Shown here: piece by piece, positions 11,078 through 21,639 of the stretch
How positions within the stretch are numbered: position 1 is the first letter of the stretch
How the letters are laid out: each line of letters begins with the position of its first letter
Source of the DNA: Pseudoips prasinana
Lineage: Eukaryota; Arthropoda; Insecta; Lepidoptera; Nolidae
Assembly: GCA_951640165.1 (NCBI GenBank)
Contig: OX621247.1
Span: forward strand, 32,028,001 to 32,092,000
Reading direction: 5' to 3'
Length of the DNA stretch: 64,000 bases
The notes under the pieces: generated by a model
What the model was told of the DNA's origin: nothing
What the model saw: the letters and a program-made list of their open reading frames with translations, nothing else
Databases searched by the model: none
Program-made: the position numbers and the translations under genes

Positions 11078-11576
11078 AAGAAGAAGTACACTTTATTGCA
11101 AAAATAAGTAATACAAAACACTGGATACAACAAGAAAATTAGCTTATTTTAATGCAATTGGCTGCCTTCGACGCCCTAGTTTAATCTTGCCAAAAATACG
11201 AACAAATTATGCTAAGAAGAGCATTTATGATTATGCTAAGGAGATTATGAGGGAGCACAACTATTCAACCAATTACTCTCCTATTTAAAAAATGTTAACT
11301 CATTCGGCAGTTTTCGGGCTCAGCTGTTTGAATATATAATGGAACATTACCCTGTTAAATCTTCAGCGTAATCTCAACATTTGAGATGAAAACTGTGGAG
11401 TGTCTATCATACATACCTTCCTAAAAAGGATACCTATATTACGTATATTTCGGTGACGGTTACCTTTATTAAATTTGCCAAATGTATTGTTATATTCTCA
11501 GGTAAGTGGCTCTGTCTTTTATGAGAATAAATGATTGTAACCTTATCGCTAAAAGCGATCTCTTCCAGGCAATTTT
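11078..11576 (-). mobile_element. LINE L 3' tail, split by another LINE
   Basis: Minus strand; outer parts 11078-11168 (AAGAAGAAGTACACTTTATTGC on the plus strand) and 11544-11576 (TATCGCTAAAAGCGATCTC) match the uninterrupted copy at 48783-48905. Between them lies a plus-strand LINE fragment. CCTT borders both sides of the insert. Confidence 0.65.
11169..11543 (+). pseudogene. CR1/Jockey-type LINE C-terminus remnant
   Basis: A broken plus-strand frame reads LPKIRTNYAKKSIYDYAKEI with later fragments, matching the tail of another LINE remnant at 36.6-36.9 kb (LPKIRTNYGKK). It ends with the 3' UTR block CTCAGGTAAGTG and GAGAATAAATG. It is only the last part of ORF2 and carries stops. It is nested in LINE L. 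Confidence 0.65.
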
Positions 11577-12442
11577 TTTTGGGATCTGATCCGTAACTAA
11601 GCAAAGCTATAAAACATGATCTACTTTTTGCTTTTCAGTATAGTTCGGAGGCCTTTCCAACGACTTCCAGGGTATCCAAGGCAGGCAATCCTACTAGTGG
11701 CGAGAATTTCTGATAGTGGGACTAATCTTGACAACTTGCTCATCCCAGACAGCCGAGTAAAAACAGCTGACATAAGTTTTATATAAATTTTACAAACTCA
11801 GAATGTGCGCCTTTGTTTTTCTGCACTACTTTAGTTCTCAGAAAGAGCTGTAAGCAAAAACTTGCACATAATATGACTTGACCCACATAACGAACAATAC
11901 AAACGCAACGCTACGTCACATCCTGAGCCGCGCCTGCGCCTAACAGTCGTTGCCAAACGATAGATATTTATAATTGATTTGTAATCGATACTCGCTCTTT
12001 GTTAGGAAATTTTTCAGGTGCTCACTTAAATTTTCACGAAGCCGTCTTCAGCGCGAGTTTATTACTAAAACACGGTAATGATTTGATTGAAAATGATGAG
12101 GTTTCAAAAAATACTTTGTTACGAAAACATAGTTCAATCTTTTTTATATAAAAGGAATAGTTAATTACACCATGCATTTAATACTTATATAAACAATACA
12201 GTTTATGGACATCTAGCCGGATAAATATATATATATTATTTTTATTTTTTTTGTATTTAAATGACATATTTACTGTTACAGTAATTTATTTATTTATTTT
12301 ATTAATATACTATTTAATTTATTTAGGTGGTTTATAACACTGTACCATTGTTCTTATGACAGTAAGTCATTTATTAATCGAGCAACATGTTAACTAGTGA
12401 TCAATTAAATTATAGATAATTAAGTTTCCAAAAAAAATATAA
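11577..12442. other. spacer
   Basis: A short inverted SINE-tail-like piece (GATCCGTAACTAAGCAAAGC) lies at 11585-11612. The rest is AT-rich without recognised features. Confidence 0.35.
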
Positions 12443-12662
12443 TCATCATCATTATGTAAACCTAATGACGTCCACTGCTGGACAAAAGCCTCCCCAAACG
12501 ATTTCCACAATGGAGTTGTGTCCATAATTTGGTGAAATATGCCATAAGCGCGACGCTTGGCAGACGGGTTGGCGATCGCAGTATGATGCTCATAGTACAC
12601 AGAGAGACGCTGTTGACCGTTCTCTGGGAGATATACCCTCGGGTCCACTTCTACGCCCTCCT
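12443..12662 (-). mobile_element. repeat D copy
   Basis: Minus-strand copy of repeat D: GTAGAAGTGGACCCGAGGG, CAACCCGTCTGCCAAGCG and GTCCAGCAGTGGACGTCATT in order. The short open frame through it is LINE/SINE sequence and is not a host gene. Confidence 0.7.
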
Positions 12663-13189
12663 GTTAGGGACGTAGAAGAAGACGGCGTGGCGATATTATA
12701 TGCCTTCAGCCACACAGCAAAAAGTAATATTAGTAATTTGAATTAAGCCTATTACAAAAAGATATAGGTGAGTGCTTATGACCACACTGTAGCACCGAAA
12801 ACTTGGCTGATGACGGCTAGAGGCGAGTAAACACGGCTCTGTGCGTCACCGCCCAAAATGCGCTTAGTGTCGAGTGGAGTCGAGTAAATCCGAATTAGCG
12901 TCACCAACCCGAGCGTGACGGTTCAATTACGTTTACTCCACAGCAAAAGTACGTGCAAAGAAGTTTGCAGTTTGAAGATATGCAAATCCGTTCTTTGTTA
13001 TACTAACCAAATTAAGTTCAAAGTTGAAAAGCGATTTGTTAAACTGATTTGTTAATTCACTTCTCAAGTTTAAAGCTAAGATTGCGAAGCTGCGAAATGA
13101 CATTATATATAAACTGCTTGGATACTAACCTTAAGTCCTATTATCTTCGTGGACAGAAATATGAAAAATGGTAAGACATGTGCGTAGTT
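12663..13189. other. spacer with CG-richer block
   Basis: The 12780-12980 stretch is GC-richer (ACGGCTCTGTGCGTCACCGC) and non-repetitive in this window. No frame or family recognised. Confidence 0.35.
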
Positions 13190-13590
13190 TTTTAGGGCTC
13201 CGTAGCCAAATGGCAAAAAATGGAACCCTTATAGACTCGTCATGTCTGTCTGTCTGTCCGTCCGTATGTCACAGCCACTTTTTTCTGAAACTATAAGAGG
13301 TGTACTGTTGAAACTTGGTAAGTAGATGTATTCTGTGAACCGCATTAAGATTTTCACAAAAATAGAAAAATTACAATAATTTTGGGGGGTTTTACATAGA
13401 ACTGAAACTCCAAATTTTTTTTATCGTACCCATACATGTGATAAAAAATCTTTAATTATTTTTGAATATATGATGTACCATGCAAACTAACAACGAAAAT
13501 AGGTTTGAACGAGATCTAGAAAGTAGTTTTTTTTTAATACGTCATTAATCGTAAACCGCTATTTACCTTTCATTTAATCAACAGAAAGTC
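13190..13590 (-). mobile_element. fold-back-ended repeat I, one end lost
   Basis: Minus-strand counterpart of the 44755-45362 copy: GGCTCCGTAGCCAAATGGC, a tract of GTCTGTCCGTCCGTATGTC, and the AATAGCGGTTTACGATTAATG block at the far end. The far terminal repeat is replaced by the hexamer satellite. Confidence 0.7.
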
Positions 13591-13790
13591 GAAGTCGATG
13601 TCGAAGTCGAAGTATAAGTTGCAGTCGAAGTCAAAGTCGAAGTCATGTCGAAGTCGAAGACGAAGTCGAAGTCGAAGTATAAGTCGCAGTCGAAGTCGAA
13701 GTATAAGTCGCAGTCGAAGTCAAAGTCGAAGTCAAGTCGAAGTCCAAGTAGAAGTCGAAGTCGAAGTCGAAAAGAACATATTGCGATAGG
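13591..13790 (+). repeat. (GTCGAA)n hexamer satellite with higher-order units
   Basis: About 30 imperfect GTCGAA units. A roughly 30-bp higher-order unit (GTATAAGTCGCAGTCGAAGTC) recurs two to three times. Because the unit is six bases, all frames stay open and give Ser-Lys, Ser-Arg or Val-Glu dipeptides; these are by-products. Confidence 0.9.
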
Positions 13791-13867
13791 AACTAAAAAA
13801 AAAAAACCACGGCATGCGTCGCCACGCCAGAAATCTGTTTTACGTGCGGCTATAGATGTTTCACATC

Positions 13868-13896
13868 AAAAGCGCTTGTAAAGTACAAGCGCTTTT
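13868..13896. repeat. perfect hairpin, 13-bp arms, 3-nt loop
   Basis: AAAAGCGCTTGTA, loop AAG, then the exact reverse complement. The arm resembles the AAAGCGCTTGTAAA block of repeat H, so it may be two abutted H fragments. Confidence 0.85.
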
Positions 13897-13904
13897 TGCT
13901 TTCA

Positions 13905-14040
13905 TAAAATTACTCTTTCACGCAAAAGCTACCGACAGAATATTGATGAAACTTTGTAGTAAAAAAGCTTATATATCCTTATAATACATAGGCCATAATT
14001 TATAAAGTCTAACGCGGATAAAACTGCGGTGCACAACTAG
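13905..14040 (+). mobile_element. 5'-truncated Helitron
   Basis: Contains TTTCACGCAAAAGCTACC, ACATAGGCCATAATTTATAA and the degenerate 3' end AACGCGGATAAAACTGCGG...CAACTAG. Confidence 0.65.
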
Positions 14041-14430
14041 TTCTACATAATTTTAGATGGATTAATAAAATACGTGATCTCAATATATATCTTAACTAAG
14101 CCTACAAACAAAATAATCAAAGTTATCCAGCTACGGACAACTTTTGTGTAACTCAGCCGACCCAGTTGCCAACTAACAACTTTACTTCTGTTTTAATAAG
14201 TAGGTAAACTTCTTTTATTAAGTTTGTGTAGACTCAAAGCTTTATAAATGCGGTTTGATCGGAACTTGGACGATTATTTATGCTTTAAGGTATCTTTTGG
14301 AAAATACTTGTAAGAAGGGGCGGTTGCTGAAATCTATCAACGTAATCTGATTAGTTTGAGTGTGTTCTTTATAATACTTTTTCTTACAAACAAATCGACA
14401 AAGAAGCATACGTAGCCTATCTATTGGCAA
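14041..14430. other. AT-rich spacer
   Basis: No recognised feature. Confidence 0.4.
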
Positions 14431-14731
14431 GCGGTTAACGTAATCTAGGAATCCGGGAAGATAGCGGTCTGTTTGTGGCGCAGTCGCTGTGCCGAACTGG
14501 CAGAAGTCGGCAAATAGGAAGGGTCTTCCAGAGCCCTCTCAGGGTACCGGTCCCGACCATCTGGGACATGGCGCAAAAGGGCCCTATGGCCCTTTTGCCG
14601 GAGCAGCATACCCGCGTTCGCGGGGCTCCCCCTTCAGGCGCCAATAGAAGTCCACGGCAGGTAGGTTTAGTCGGTGCGACATACCCAACCGTAGTCACTT
14701 TTTGCGGGTGGCATGCGTAGGCATTCCTCAT
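14431..14731. other. GC-rich island of unknown nature
   Basis: About 300 bp much richer in G+C and CpG than its surroundings. It contains a perfect hairpin at 14573-14598 (arms GCAAAAGGGCC, loop CTAT). Overlapping open frames exist on both strands (81 and 98 aa) but neither resembles a known protein. It could be a fragment of a GC-rich retroelement 5' region. Confidence 0.45.
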
Positions 14732-14867
14732 GCCTTATGAAAAAAAAAGGAAACTTATGACATAAATGGCATCACTGACACGTTCTCGAACTTTCCCCCC
14801 TTCCCAATGAGCTTTGGCAATCTTTCTTATATTCAGGACTCTACATCAACAGTATAATGCTATTAAA

Positions 14868-14990
14868 TGAATGGTAAGTGATCACTGCCGCTGTGGACAT
14901 GAGACTCACAACACCAGAGGGACGGTAACCGCGTTGCCGGCCTCGTAGAGAAGAACACTACGCTCTGCCTTTAATAAATATATTGCTATA
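14868..14990. mobile_element. repeat F fragment
   Basis: Contains GGTAAGTGATCACTGCCGC and the CGTTGCCGGCCT block seen in repeat F copies at 17.5, 27.2 and 48.5 kb. Confidence 0.5.
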
Positions 14991-15029
14991 ATTTTGTAAA
15001 ATTGTTACAATGTGTTACGAAACGAATAT

Positions 15030-15100
15030 TGGCATCGGTGGCCAATCTCAATGGAGACTAGCTACCTTCGCAGGACACATTAGAGTACAAGAGTGTTAGT
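15030..15100 (-). mobile_element. SINE T tail fragment
   Basis: GGCATCGGTGGCCAATCTC...GGAGACTAGC matches the tail of the SINE T copy at 25146-25210. Confidence 0.5.
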
Positions 15101-15228
15101 GTGATTCGGGGGGATCAAGAGATCAAGCGCACGTTATTACCGAGCATGGGTTTTTCTTGCCGGATGAATCAGTAAGAGTCAGTTATTTTTATGTCTTCAT
15201 CGAACAATGCGAACGTTTTTTTTGTGTA

Positions 15229-16548
15229 CTACTCTGTCAAGAAAGTACCGGGAAAAGGTCAATAATATACAAAATGTTTGTTATTCTTCCAAATTTATTT
15301 TATCACCTTCAAAGTATGCTCCTTCAGAAACGATACACTTATGCCAACGAATAATCCATTCATCAAAACATTTTTTGAACGCTGCTTTCGGAATTGAGTT
15401 CAGTTCTCGCCGCGAATTCTCCTTTATGTCTTCTACCGATTGAAAACGGGTACCAAGAAGTGGTAGTTTGAGTTTAGGAAAAAGAAAGAAGTCAGCTGGA
15501 GCCATATCTGGTGAATATGGTGGTCGCTGGATGGTATTTGTAGAGTGTTTGGTCAATAATTCGTTCACAATGATGGCCTTGTGCGAAGGCGCATTATCGT
15601 GGTGCAAAATCCAAGAATTTTCTGTCCACAAATCTGGCCTTTTTCGTCGAATTTGCTCTCTTAAACGCCGTATAACGCTCAAATAATATTCTCTATTTAC
15701 CGTTCGACCTTCCGGTAAGAATTCAGAGTGCACAACACCGCAATAGTCAAAGAAAACAGTCAACATGACTTTGACTTTTGATCGACTTTGGCGTGGTTTT
15801 TTCGGTTTCGGTTCAGTTGGAAGGCGCTACTCCGAAGCTTGTTGACTAGTTTGCATGTCAAACTTGTAAACCCACGTCTCGTCACCAGTAACAATGTGTT
15901 TCATGAATGTTGGGTCGGAATTGACTCGTTCTACCATGTCCTCAGCGACTTTCATGATTGAGTTTTTGGAGAAAATTCTGATCTTTTGGGACTAGCCGAG
16001 CGGCAACATGTTTCATACCCAAATGATTAGTTAAAATGGTACGAATCGACTCGTGAGATACAGAAAGTTCTGCGGCTATCTCTCTCAGAGTTGAATGAGG
16101 ATTTTCAGTCGCTATTTCCTTCACTTTTGCGATGTTAATTTCAGTTGCAGACGTTGATGGCCTACCAGAGCGAGGCAAATCTTTCATCACATCTCCACCG
16201 CTTTTGAACGCTTTGAACCACTCATAAGCACGAGTTTTTAATAAAGTCGATTCACCGTAAGCCTTCTGTAACATTTTCAGTGACTCCGAACACGAAATTC
16301 CATTAGCGATGGAAAATTTAAGACAAACTTCTGTTCGATATTTTTGTCCATTATGAAATTCGCAATACACACTATATATGATATTACTAAAACCAGCACT
16401 ATATTTAATATAAATAACAGATGCTACTCAACTTCCGCGCCAAAATGGAAAACAGTTGTGCCAATCTAACAACAACAAAAAAAAACAAAAAATTTAATTT
16501 GGACCCATAAACAAATCATCCATTCCCGATACTTTTTTGACTGAATGT
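15229..16548 (-). mobile_element. mariner (DD34D) transposon
   Basis: A 1.3-kb element with terminal inverted repeats of about 28 bp: inward from the left GTCAAGAAAGTACCGGGAA, inward from the right GTCAAAAAAGTATCGGGAA. TA dinucleotides border both ends (near 15227-15231 and 16548-16549). It contains one transposase gene on the minus strand, now broken. Confidence 0.9.
15281..16370 (-). pseudogene. mariner transposase, inactivated
   Basis: The transposase cuts and rejoins the element at TA sites using a D,D34D metal triad. The N-terminal half (16370 to about 15942) holds the two helix-turn-helix regions (GRPSTSATEINIAKVKEI, AAELSVSHESIRTIL). The C-terminal half (from about 15766) holds HHDNAPSH and, exactly 34 residues after that Asp, the Asp of PADFFLF. 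The first Asp (GDETW) falls between them near 15888. Three lesions are visible: the only upstream ATG (16351) is out of frame with the body, a frameshift at about 15955, and a TAG at 15827-15829 where the family has a Trp (SEW then RLP). All three catalytic Asp codons survive, so the copy is recent but dead. Confidence 0.9.
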
Positions 16549-16611
16549 ATATTGTAATAACTCAATTAATGCATGTGTTTTCTATTGTTGTTTGATAAAT
16601 AAATAAAAATG

Positions 16612-16835
16612 TGTGGTGACAGGGTAATATCAGAATATCATCACCCCATCTCATCCCATGAGGGGCGTTGAAGTCGACCAGAGGGAATAAAATATCTACC
16701 AAAGGACGGGCAGCAGCGTCTCTCTGTGCACTATGACCACCTTTCAGCAATCGCCAACCCGTCTGCCAAGCGTAACGATTATGGCACACCCCCCAAGATG
16801 ATTATTTTGTCCAAAAGTGGACATCTTCACCACCG
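16612..16835 (+). mobile_element. repeat D copy
   Basis: GGTGACAGGGTAATATCAG start, CAACCCGTCTGCCAAGCG block and CCAAAAGTGGACATCTTC end, diverged from the 21.6-kb copy. Confidence 0.7.
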
Positions 16836-17489
16836 GCGCCGGCGCTGAACAAAAACAATCACATCACATCGTCAACAATCGTCATTTGGAGGTGTTTGCC
16901 GTAGTCACCGCGCTTGACGACTGTTACCTGTTATATCCCTGAGTCGCTTTTTACGACACCCACGGGATGGCCCTGTTATGCTTTCTGGGTCGGAAACCAA
17001 ACATACACATCATATAAATATATAAGCGTTATCACGGGATGGCATTGGGTGGTTCTATTATTAATTTTACGCCGGAAACCAATATAATAATACTCTGCAA
17101 TATTCATAAACATATACTATTTGTAACTTTTGATCTTCACTAACTTGTGAGAAGATGAAAATCCATTTAGTTTTACGTCCAAACTTGACGGGAAAAGTTA
17201 AATAAAAGTTATCCGATTCAGTGGACTTATTTTGCTATGGGATTTATATGTATGCTTATGGTGTAACGAAATCTGATATCCAATACAATGTTCTACCTCG
17301 CAAATTAAGGGGTCATAGGAAACGCGGGGCGCGTGATGTGAGCGAGCTGACAAAATGACTTTAAGAACTAGTTTTGTATAGCGTACGCGCAGATTGACGA
17401 AACAAAATATTTGGAAACAGACTTCTTCCTTCCTTTATAACAATCAGTTTCACCAATATTTACATATATGAATAACATACATATTTTTT
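16836..17489. other. spacer
   Basis: A block TTTTTACGACACCCACGGGA near 16947 looks repeat-like (a second CACGGGATGG occurs near 17033), but no family could be defined. No gene seen. Confidence 0.35.
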
Positions 17490-17625
17490 TAAATAAAATT
17501 TTATATAAACATTGAATGGGTTTGCTTGACCAGTCTCATCTGATGGTAAGCGCAGATGAGCTCTAGGTAGCGCGCCCATGCATTATAGATTCTAATTCAC
17601 TCTAGCTTTACAAAAACACATGTTA
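17490..17625 (+). mobile_element. repeat F copy
   Basis: Shares GGGTTTGCTTGACCA, CTGATGGTAAGCGCAGATG and AAAACACATGTTA with the copy at 27181-27384. Confidence 0.6.
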
Positions 17626-17754
17626 TTTGTATCGACGAGCTTGGTTCGGAAGAGCATTCCGCCGCTTGACTGTCCATATTATGAAAAAAGAAGCAAAGCA
17701 ATTTATGTTCTCGTAATTGGTATTCCAAATACGAAGCATTGGAGTCCCTCCTGT

Positions 17755-18264
17755 GCCTCTAGCACGAGTTCCTGCAGTTTACTTACTCGATCACACGTAC
17801 AGTTTCGTCATACACACACACACGCGCACAAACAAACTTTATACTTTATGATGCACATTACCATTTTCATTGATATTTGCATGTTTTTAAGTTTATTTTC
17901 CTTTTTATCACCTTATTGTTAAAAATGTAACTTTTGTTATTATTGTGTACATTTCAGGCTGTATTTGTAAATCGGTCCGAGTGGAAAACTGGTGACCTGT
18001 ATCACAGGTTATTTTTATACCTACTTCAGGCACCAGCGATCCTCAACCTACCTTGTAAAACTAGCTTTAGAATAAAATGACATTTGTAACTTGTGGTTGA
18101 TGTTGAGAAATAAATTCATTTTTATTTATTTATTATTTATTTATACATTGAGCACCAGAGTTTTAGTTTTTAATAGTTTCCGCGAGAGGCGCTTGTGCTC
18201 AATGTATGGGACGAAACTGTACGTGTGATCGAGTAAGTAAACTGCAGGAACTCGTGCTAGAGGC
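17755..18264. repeat. 510-bp fold-back with perfect 55-bp arms
   Basis: The arm 17755-17809 (GCCTCTAGCACGAGTTCCTG...) is the exact reverse complement of 18210-18264. The 400-bp interior contains a CA-rich tract and a retroelement 3' end with AATAAA followed by T/A-rich tail at about 18050-18145. No coding frame explains it. Confidence 0.85.
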
Positions 18265-19508
18265 TCGAATGATTTGTGGTCTAACTGTAGAATTGGGAAG
18301 GTAGGATAAGATCATGGAGTTCTTCAACGTTCGTCTTGAAATATTATGTTTGGTATAAATACCAGTAGAAAACCACTATTTTTTAAGACTTCCAGTAAAC
18401 TTGTTTTCTACAGACAAACCAAACCATTGAAAACAGTTTTCTAGCAGTAGTCAGTGATTCGGGTTTTACAGCTTTTTACTTCGTTACGCCGCTATTTAAC
18501 TTCTGCATCTTAAAAGTTGAAAATTTCTTTGTGTTTCCTAATATAGTTCATCATCAATACAAATGAAATTAACTACCACAACAACTAACATCATGGTATT
18601 AGCGAAGATTTCAAATAATACATCATTTGTCAAAAAAGAGTACAAAAAATCGATTGTGCTTTGGACAAAGTAAAATTTAGATATACGAAACTTAGCTGGC
18701 TGAGACAAAGAAAGAAAGAAAATGTGTGCTCGCACCTATCTACCTTTCTATCTTCACTAACTTATAACTCCAATCTTCTTCCGTTCGCCTCGCCCGATCA
18801 CAATTTTCGTAACGCCCTCATCATGCATTTATTAGCTTACTCCCTAATTTGAGGGCCCGTAAAGAAGATTTACGTCAAAAGCGATTTCCTACTCTCATAA
18901 AAAATTGTTAAGTGTAAACTTAACACTTCATTTGAGTGTCTAAATATTTCAAGGAAAAGTGACATGTGCACTTTTTTACCCCAAATACTTTTTTTGTTAT
19001 AATGTCTTGGCAACACCTACATACCTATGGTTTTTTGCCAAAGATATTATAGCTTTTACTATCAAAACCAAAGTTTAGATAGTAAAAGTTTTAGGAACAT
19101 TTGTTTGTGTGTGCAAGATTAAACACAATATTTTGACCGATGGACATTAATTGCCTAAAACATATATTATATTTATCAGTAAAATCGTCCATCATCCTTT
19201 TTGAATGGTTCGTTGTTTTGCAATAACAAAAGTATAAAGAGCCATATCAATAAGGAACGCGTGTAAGCGCGCACAATGCGCGGGCGCCGGACGTGACGTT
19301 ACCGCTTCATGAATGGCCTTAGTGTCGATGACACGCCGCATTGTTCCTTCCATATGTGTTGGCGTTATATCTCTTTGTATTATGTTGTTTTATAAAGAAC
19401 TTCGTGTAGGAAACTTTTAAACTTTTGGATTCAGAAACGCCATTATGAGGTGTTCGGTGTAGGGAACCAGCAATTTAGTCGTAATAATTCGTTAAGCGGA
19501 AAATATAA
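18265..19508. other. spacer
   Basis: No gene or family recognised. A short GC-rich stretch with GCGCGCACAATGCGCGGGCG lies at about 19265-19290, and an imperfect stem (CTTTTACTATC / GATAGTAAAAG) at about 19050-19090. Confidence 0.35.
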
Positions 19509-19771
19509 CGGGCCGGTTGGCATGTTTGGTAGTATGCTTGTCTTTCACGCCGCAGGTCGTGAGTTCGATTCCCACCTAGGACAGGTATTTGTGTGCATGA
19601 ACATGTCTGTTTGCGCTGAGTCTGGGTGTAACTATCTATATAAGTATGTATTTACAAAAGAAAAGTAGTATATGTATTATATCAGTTATCTGGCTTCCAT
19701 AGTACAAGCTCTGCTTAGTTTGGGATCAGATGGCCGTGCGTAAATAATGTCCCATGATATTTATTATATTA
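19509..19771 (+). mobile_element. SINE B, full length
   Basis: Head GGGCCGGTTGGCATG with B box GAGTTCGATTCCC, core GAGTCTGGGTGTAACTATC, body CATAGTACAAGCTCTGCTTAG and tail ending CCCATGATATTTATTATATT. Confidence 0.8.
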
Positions 19772-19783
19772 CAGTACTCTGTG

Positions 19784-19965
19784 CTGTGTGGCTAACGGCA
19801 AAGAATATCGCAACCCTATCTCATGCCGTTGGGGGCGTAGAAGTAGTCCCGAGGAAATATCTCCCAGAGACCGGGCAGCAGCATGTCACTGTGTACTATG
19901 ACCATCGTACATAACGTGGCGATTGTGGAAATATTGTGGGGAGGCCTTTGTCCGTTTGAATAATG
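19784..19965 (+). mobile_element. repeat D copy, diverged
   Basis: Contains GGCGTAGAAGTAGTCCCGAGG, CCAGAGACCGGGCAGCAGC and CTATGACCATC; the 3' tail is lost. Confidence 0.6.
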
Positions 19966-20466
19966 ATGTTTGCCATTCGTTGCCTTGGTCCAAGGACTAC
20001 ATATCTGAAGTCTCATCAATTACTAACTCAAGAGCCCATGACAAGAACTTAGGAGCCATCCTGGTATTTTAACTTTCAAATATATCTTATCATGGCCTTA
20101 ATCGGTCGCCCATGACTCCAAAAATAAATAATCAAGAAATACATATGCCACATCATTATATTCCCGTCATTCATCAACATTTTACCTAAATAAGTTATAT
20201 TAAAATACTAAATGTGAACTTATTCTCGTCGATCCTCCAAAGGTGGAACGATTATCTTACAAGGGCCATGAGATTCCGCTGAAAGCGGACGGCGTAAGAT
20301 CGCCAGTTGTGGAGATCCTAGGGAAAAGCCCTTGTCTAGTAGTGAGCGTCTTTCGGCTGATATGATGATGGCGATAAACTTATGGGACAGGGAGCGAGTT
20401 AACGGAGTATAGTATGAAAGCGTGAAGTCTTGGGTCTGGTCAACCACCTTAGTGTATAGGTATTTA
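19966..20466. other. spacer with repeat-like block
   Basis: The 20240-20400 stretch (TGAAAGCGGACGGCG, GTGGAGATCCTAGGG, GTAGTGAGCGTCTTTCGGCTG) resembles a minus-strand retroelement end of the D/E type. No gene seen. Confidence 0.35.
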
Positions 20467-20847
20467 GACGGTCACCATAGCTTAGTTGGTAGTGCTCCTG
20501 CCTACGAAGCTGGTGGTCCTGGGTTCGAATCCCGGTAAGTGCAAATATTTGTGTGATGAGCACGAATATTTGTTTCTGAGTCATGGATGTTTTCTATGTA
20601 TATATGTATTTATCTATCTATATAAGTATGTATATCGTCGCCTTGTACCCATAGTACAGACGCCAGCAAATCAAGCTACCCCAATCTGTCAAATTTATCC
20701 AATTGAAATTGAACCTTATGCTTATGTTATAAAGTTGAAAATCTGGAAAAGAAATTTGATAAATTGGCGTAGCTGGATGTGCTGGCGTCTGTACAAGCTT
20801 TGCTTAGTTTGGGGCTAGGATGATCTGTGTGACATTGTCCCCAGATA
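20467..20847 (+). mobile_element. SINE A carrying a nested MITE
   Basis: Head to body at 20467-20656 and tail at 20792-20847. Removing 20657-20791 plus one TA restores CCCATAGTACAAGCTTTG exactly as in other SINE A copies. Confidence 0.85.
20657..20791. mobile_element. TA-target MITE G, copy 2 (in SINE A)
   Basis: 135 bp, begins CAGACGCCAGCAAATC and ends with the reverse complement GCTGGCGTCTG, flanked by TA at 20655-20656 and 20792-20793. The undisturbed SINE A copies are the empty site. Confidence 0.9.
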
Positions 20848-21064
20848 GGTTTGCCACAGTACCAACTAAACTAAACTATGGTGGTACGCCACTAACTTAA
20901 AGCGGGCAGTCAGAATGCCAAAGTGGGCTATCAGAGCTTTTGAAGCAATTGCACAAGTCATCTGCTCAACCGAATTTCAGACGACTTGGTCTATATCTTG
21001 GGACAACTAACACTACCATCTGATCCCAAACCACTAGATCAACAATCTCGAAAAAAACGCCGCT
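20848..21064. other. unassigned
   Basis: Non-repetitive within the window; no frame or family recognised. Confidence 0.3.
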
Positions 21065-21365
21065 AACTTCCATACTCCGGGCTGCTACTGAGCGTTTTAC
21101 TTTCCAACTAGGCTCTCCCATTTAGCCGCCACTGAAACTCCTGTAAGCTAGGGTCAACAGTGGCACACCATTAAATGACACTGAACGGTGAGGCTCAAGC
21201 ATATCCCAGGGAATAGCTTGAACTGTATTGGATCCCGTAAGACAAACGGAAAACAAGTAGAAGGAATAAAGACGGTACACTACCAAAAAAAACTAATTGT
21301 ACTTTTCGGCCGGATCCAGGTTTGGAATCCAGGACCTCATTATCTACGCATTCAATGACCTATCG
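21065..21365 (-). mobile_element. SINE T-like, diverged
   Basis: CTTCCATACTCCGGGCTGCTACTGAG and GAATCCAGGACCTCATTATCT (plus strand) correspond to blocks of the SINE T copy at 25146-25512; the intervening part is unrelated. Confidence 0.5.
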
Positions 21366-21639
21366 CAAAATTTAATTGACTTACCAAATACATTGTTTAA
21401 AAACGGTTACTTGAGTTGCTAATAGAGAAGGGATATTACAGGGTAAAAGAATACCTAAATGATAAAATTACATACACTATGAATACTAATAATAATAAAT
21501 AAGGTAATAAGACTAATAATAATTTGTTAATAGTTAATTTCTGAATAGAAAACTACTATAATATAACATAATGTAATAAGAATATAACATGTACTATAAT
21601 GTAATAATAATATAATTAATAATAGATACTATATATATA

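Noticed and set aside
12394..12648. 84-aa minus-strand frame
   Set aside because: It is repeat D sequence; the same peptide pattern recurs at other D copies.
13598..13881. Ser-Lys/Ser-Arg-rich protein frames
   Set aside because: They are produced by the six-base GTCGAA repeat, which keeps several frames open at once; no start context or neighbouring exon.
18225..18245. Exon donor CGA/GTAAGT in the fold-back arm
   Set aside because: No open frame or homologous peptide upstream; the identical arm in inverse orientation has no gene either.
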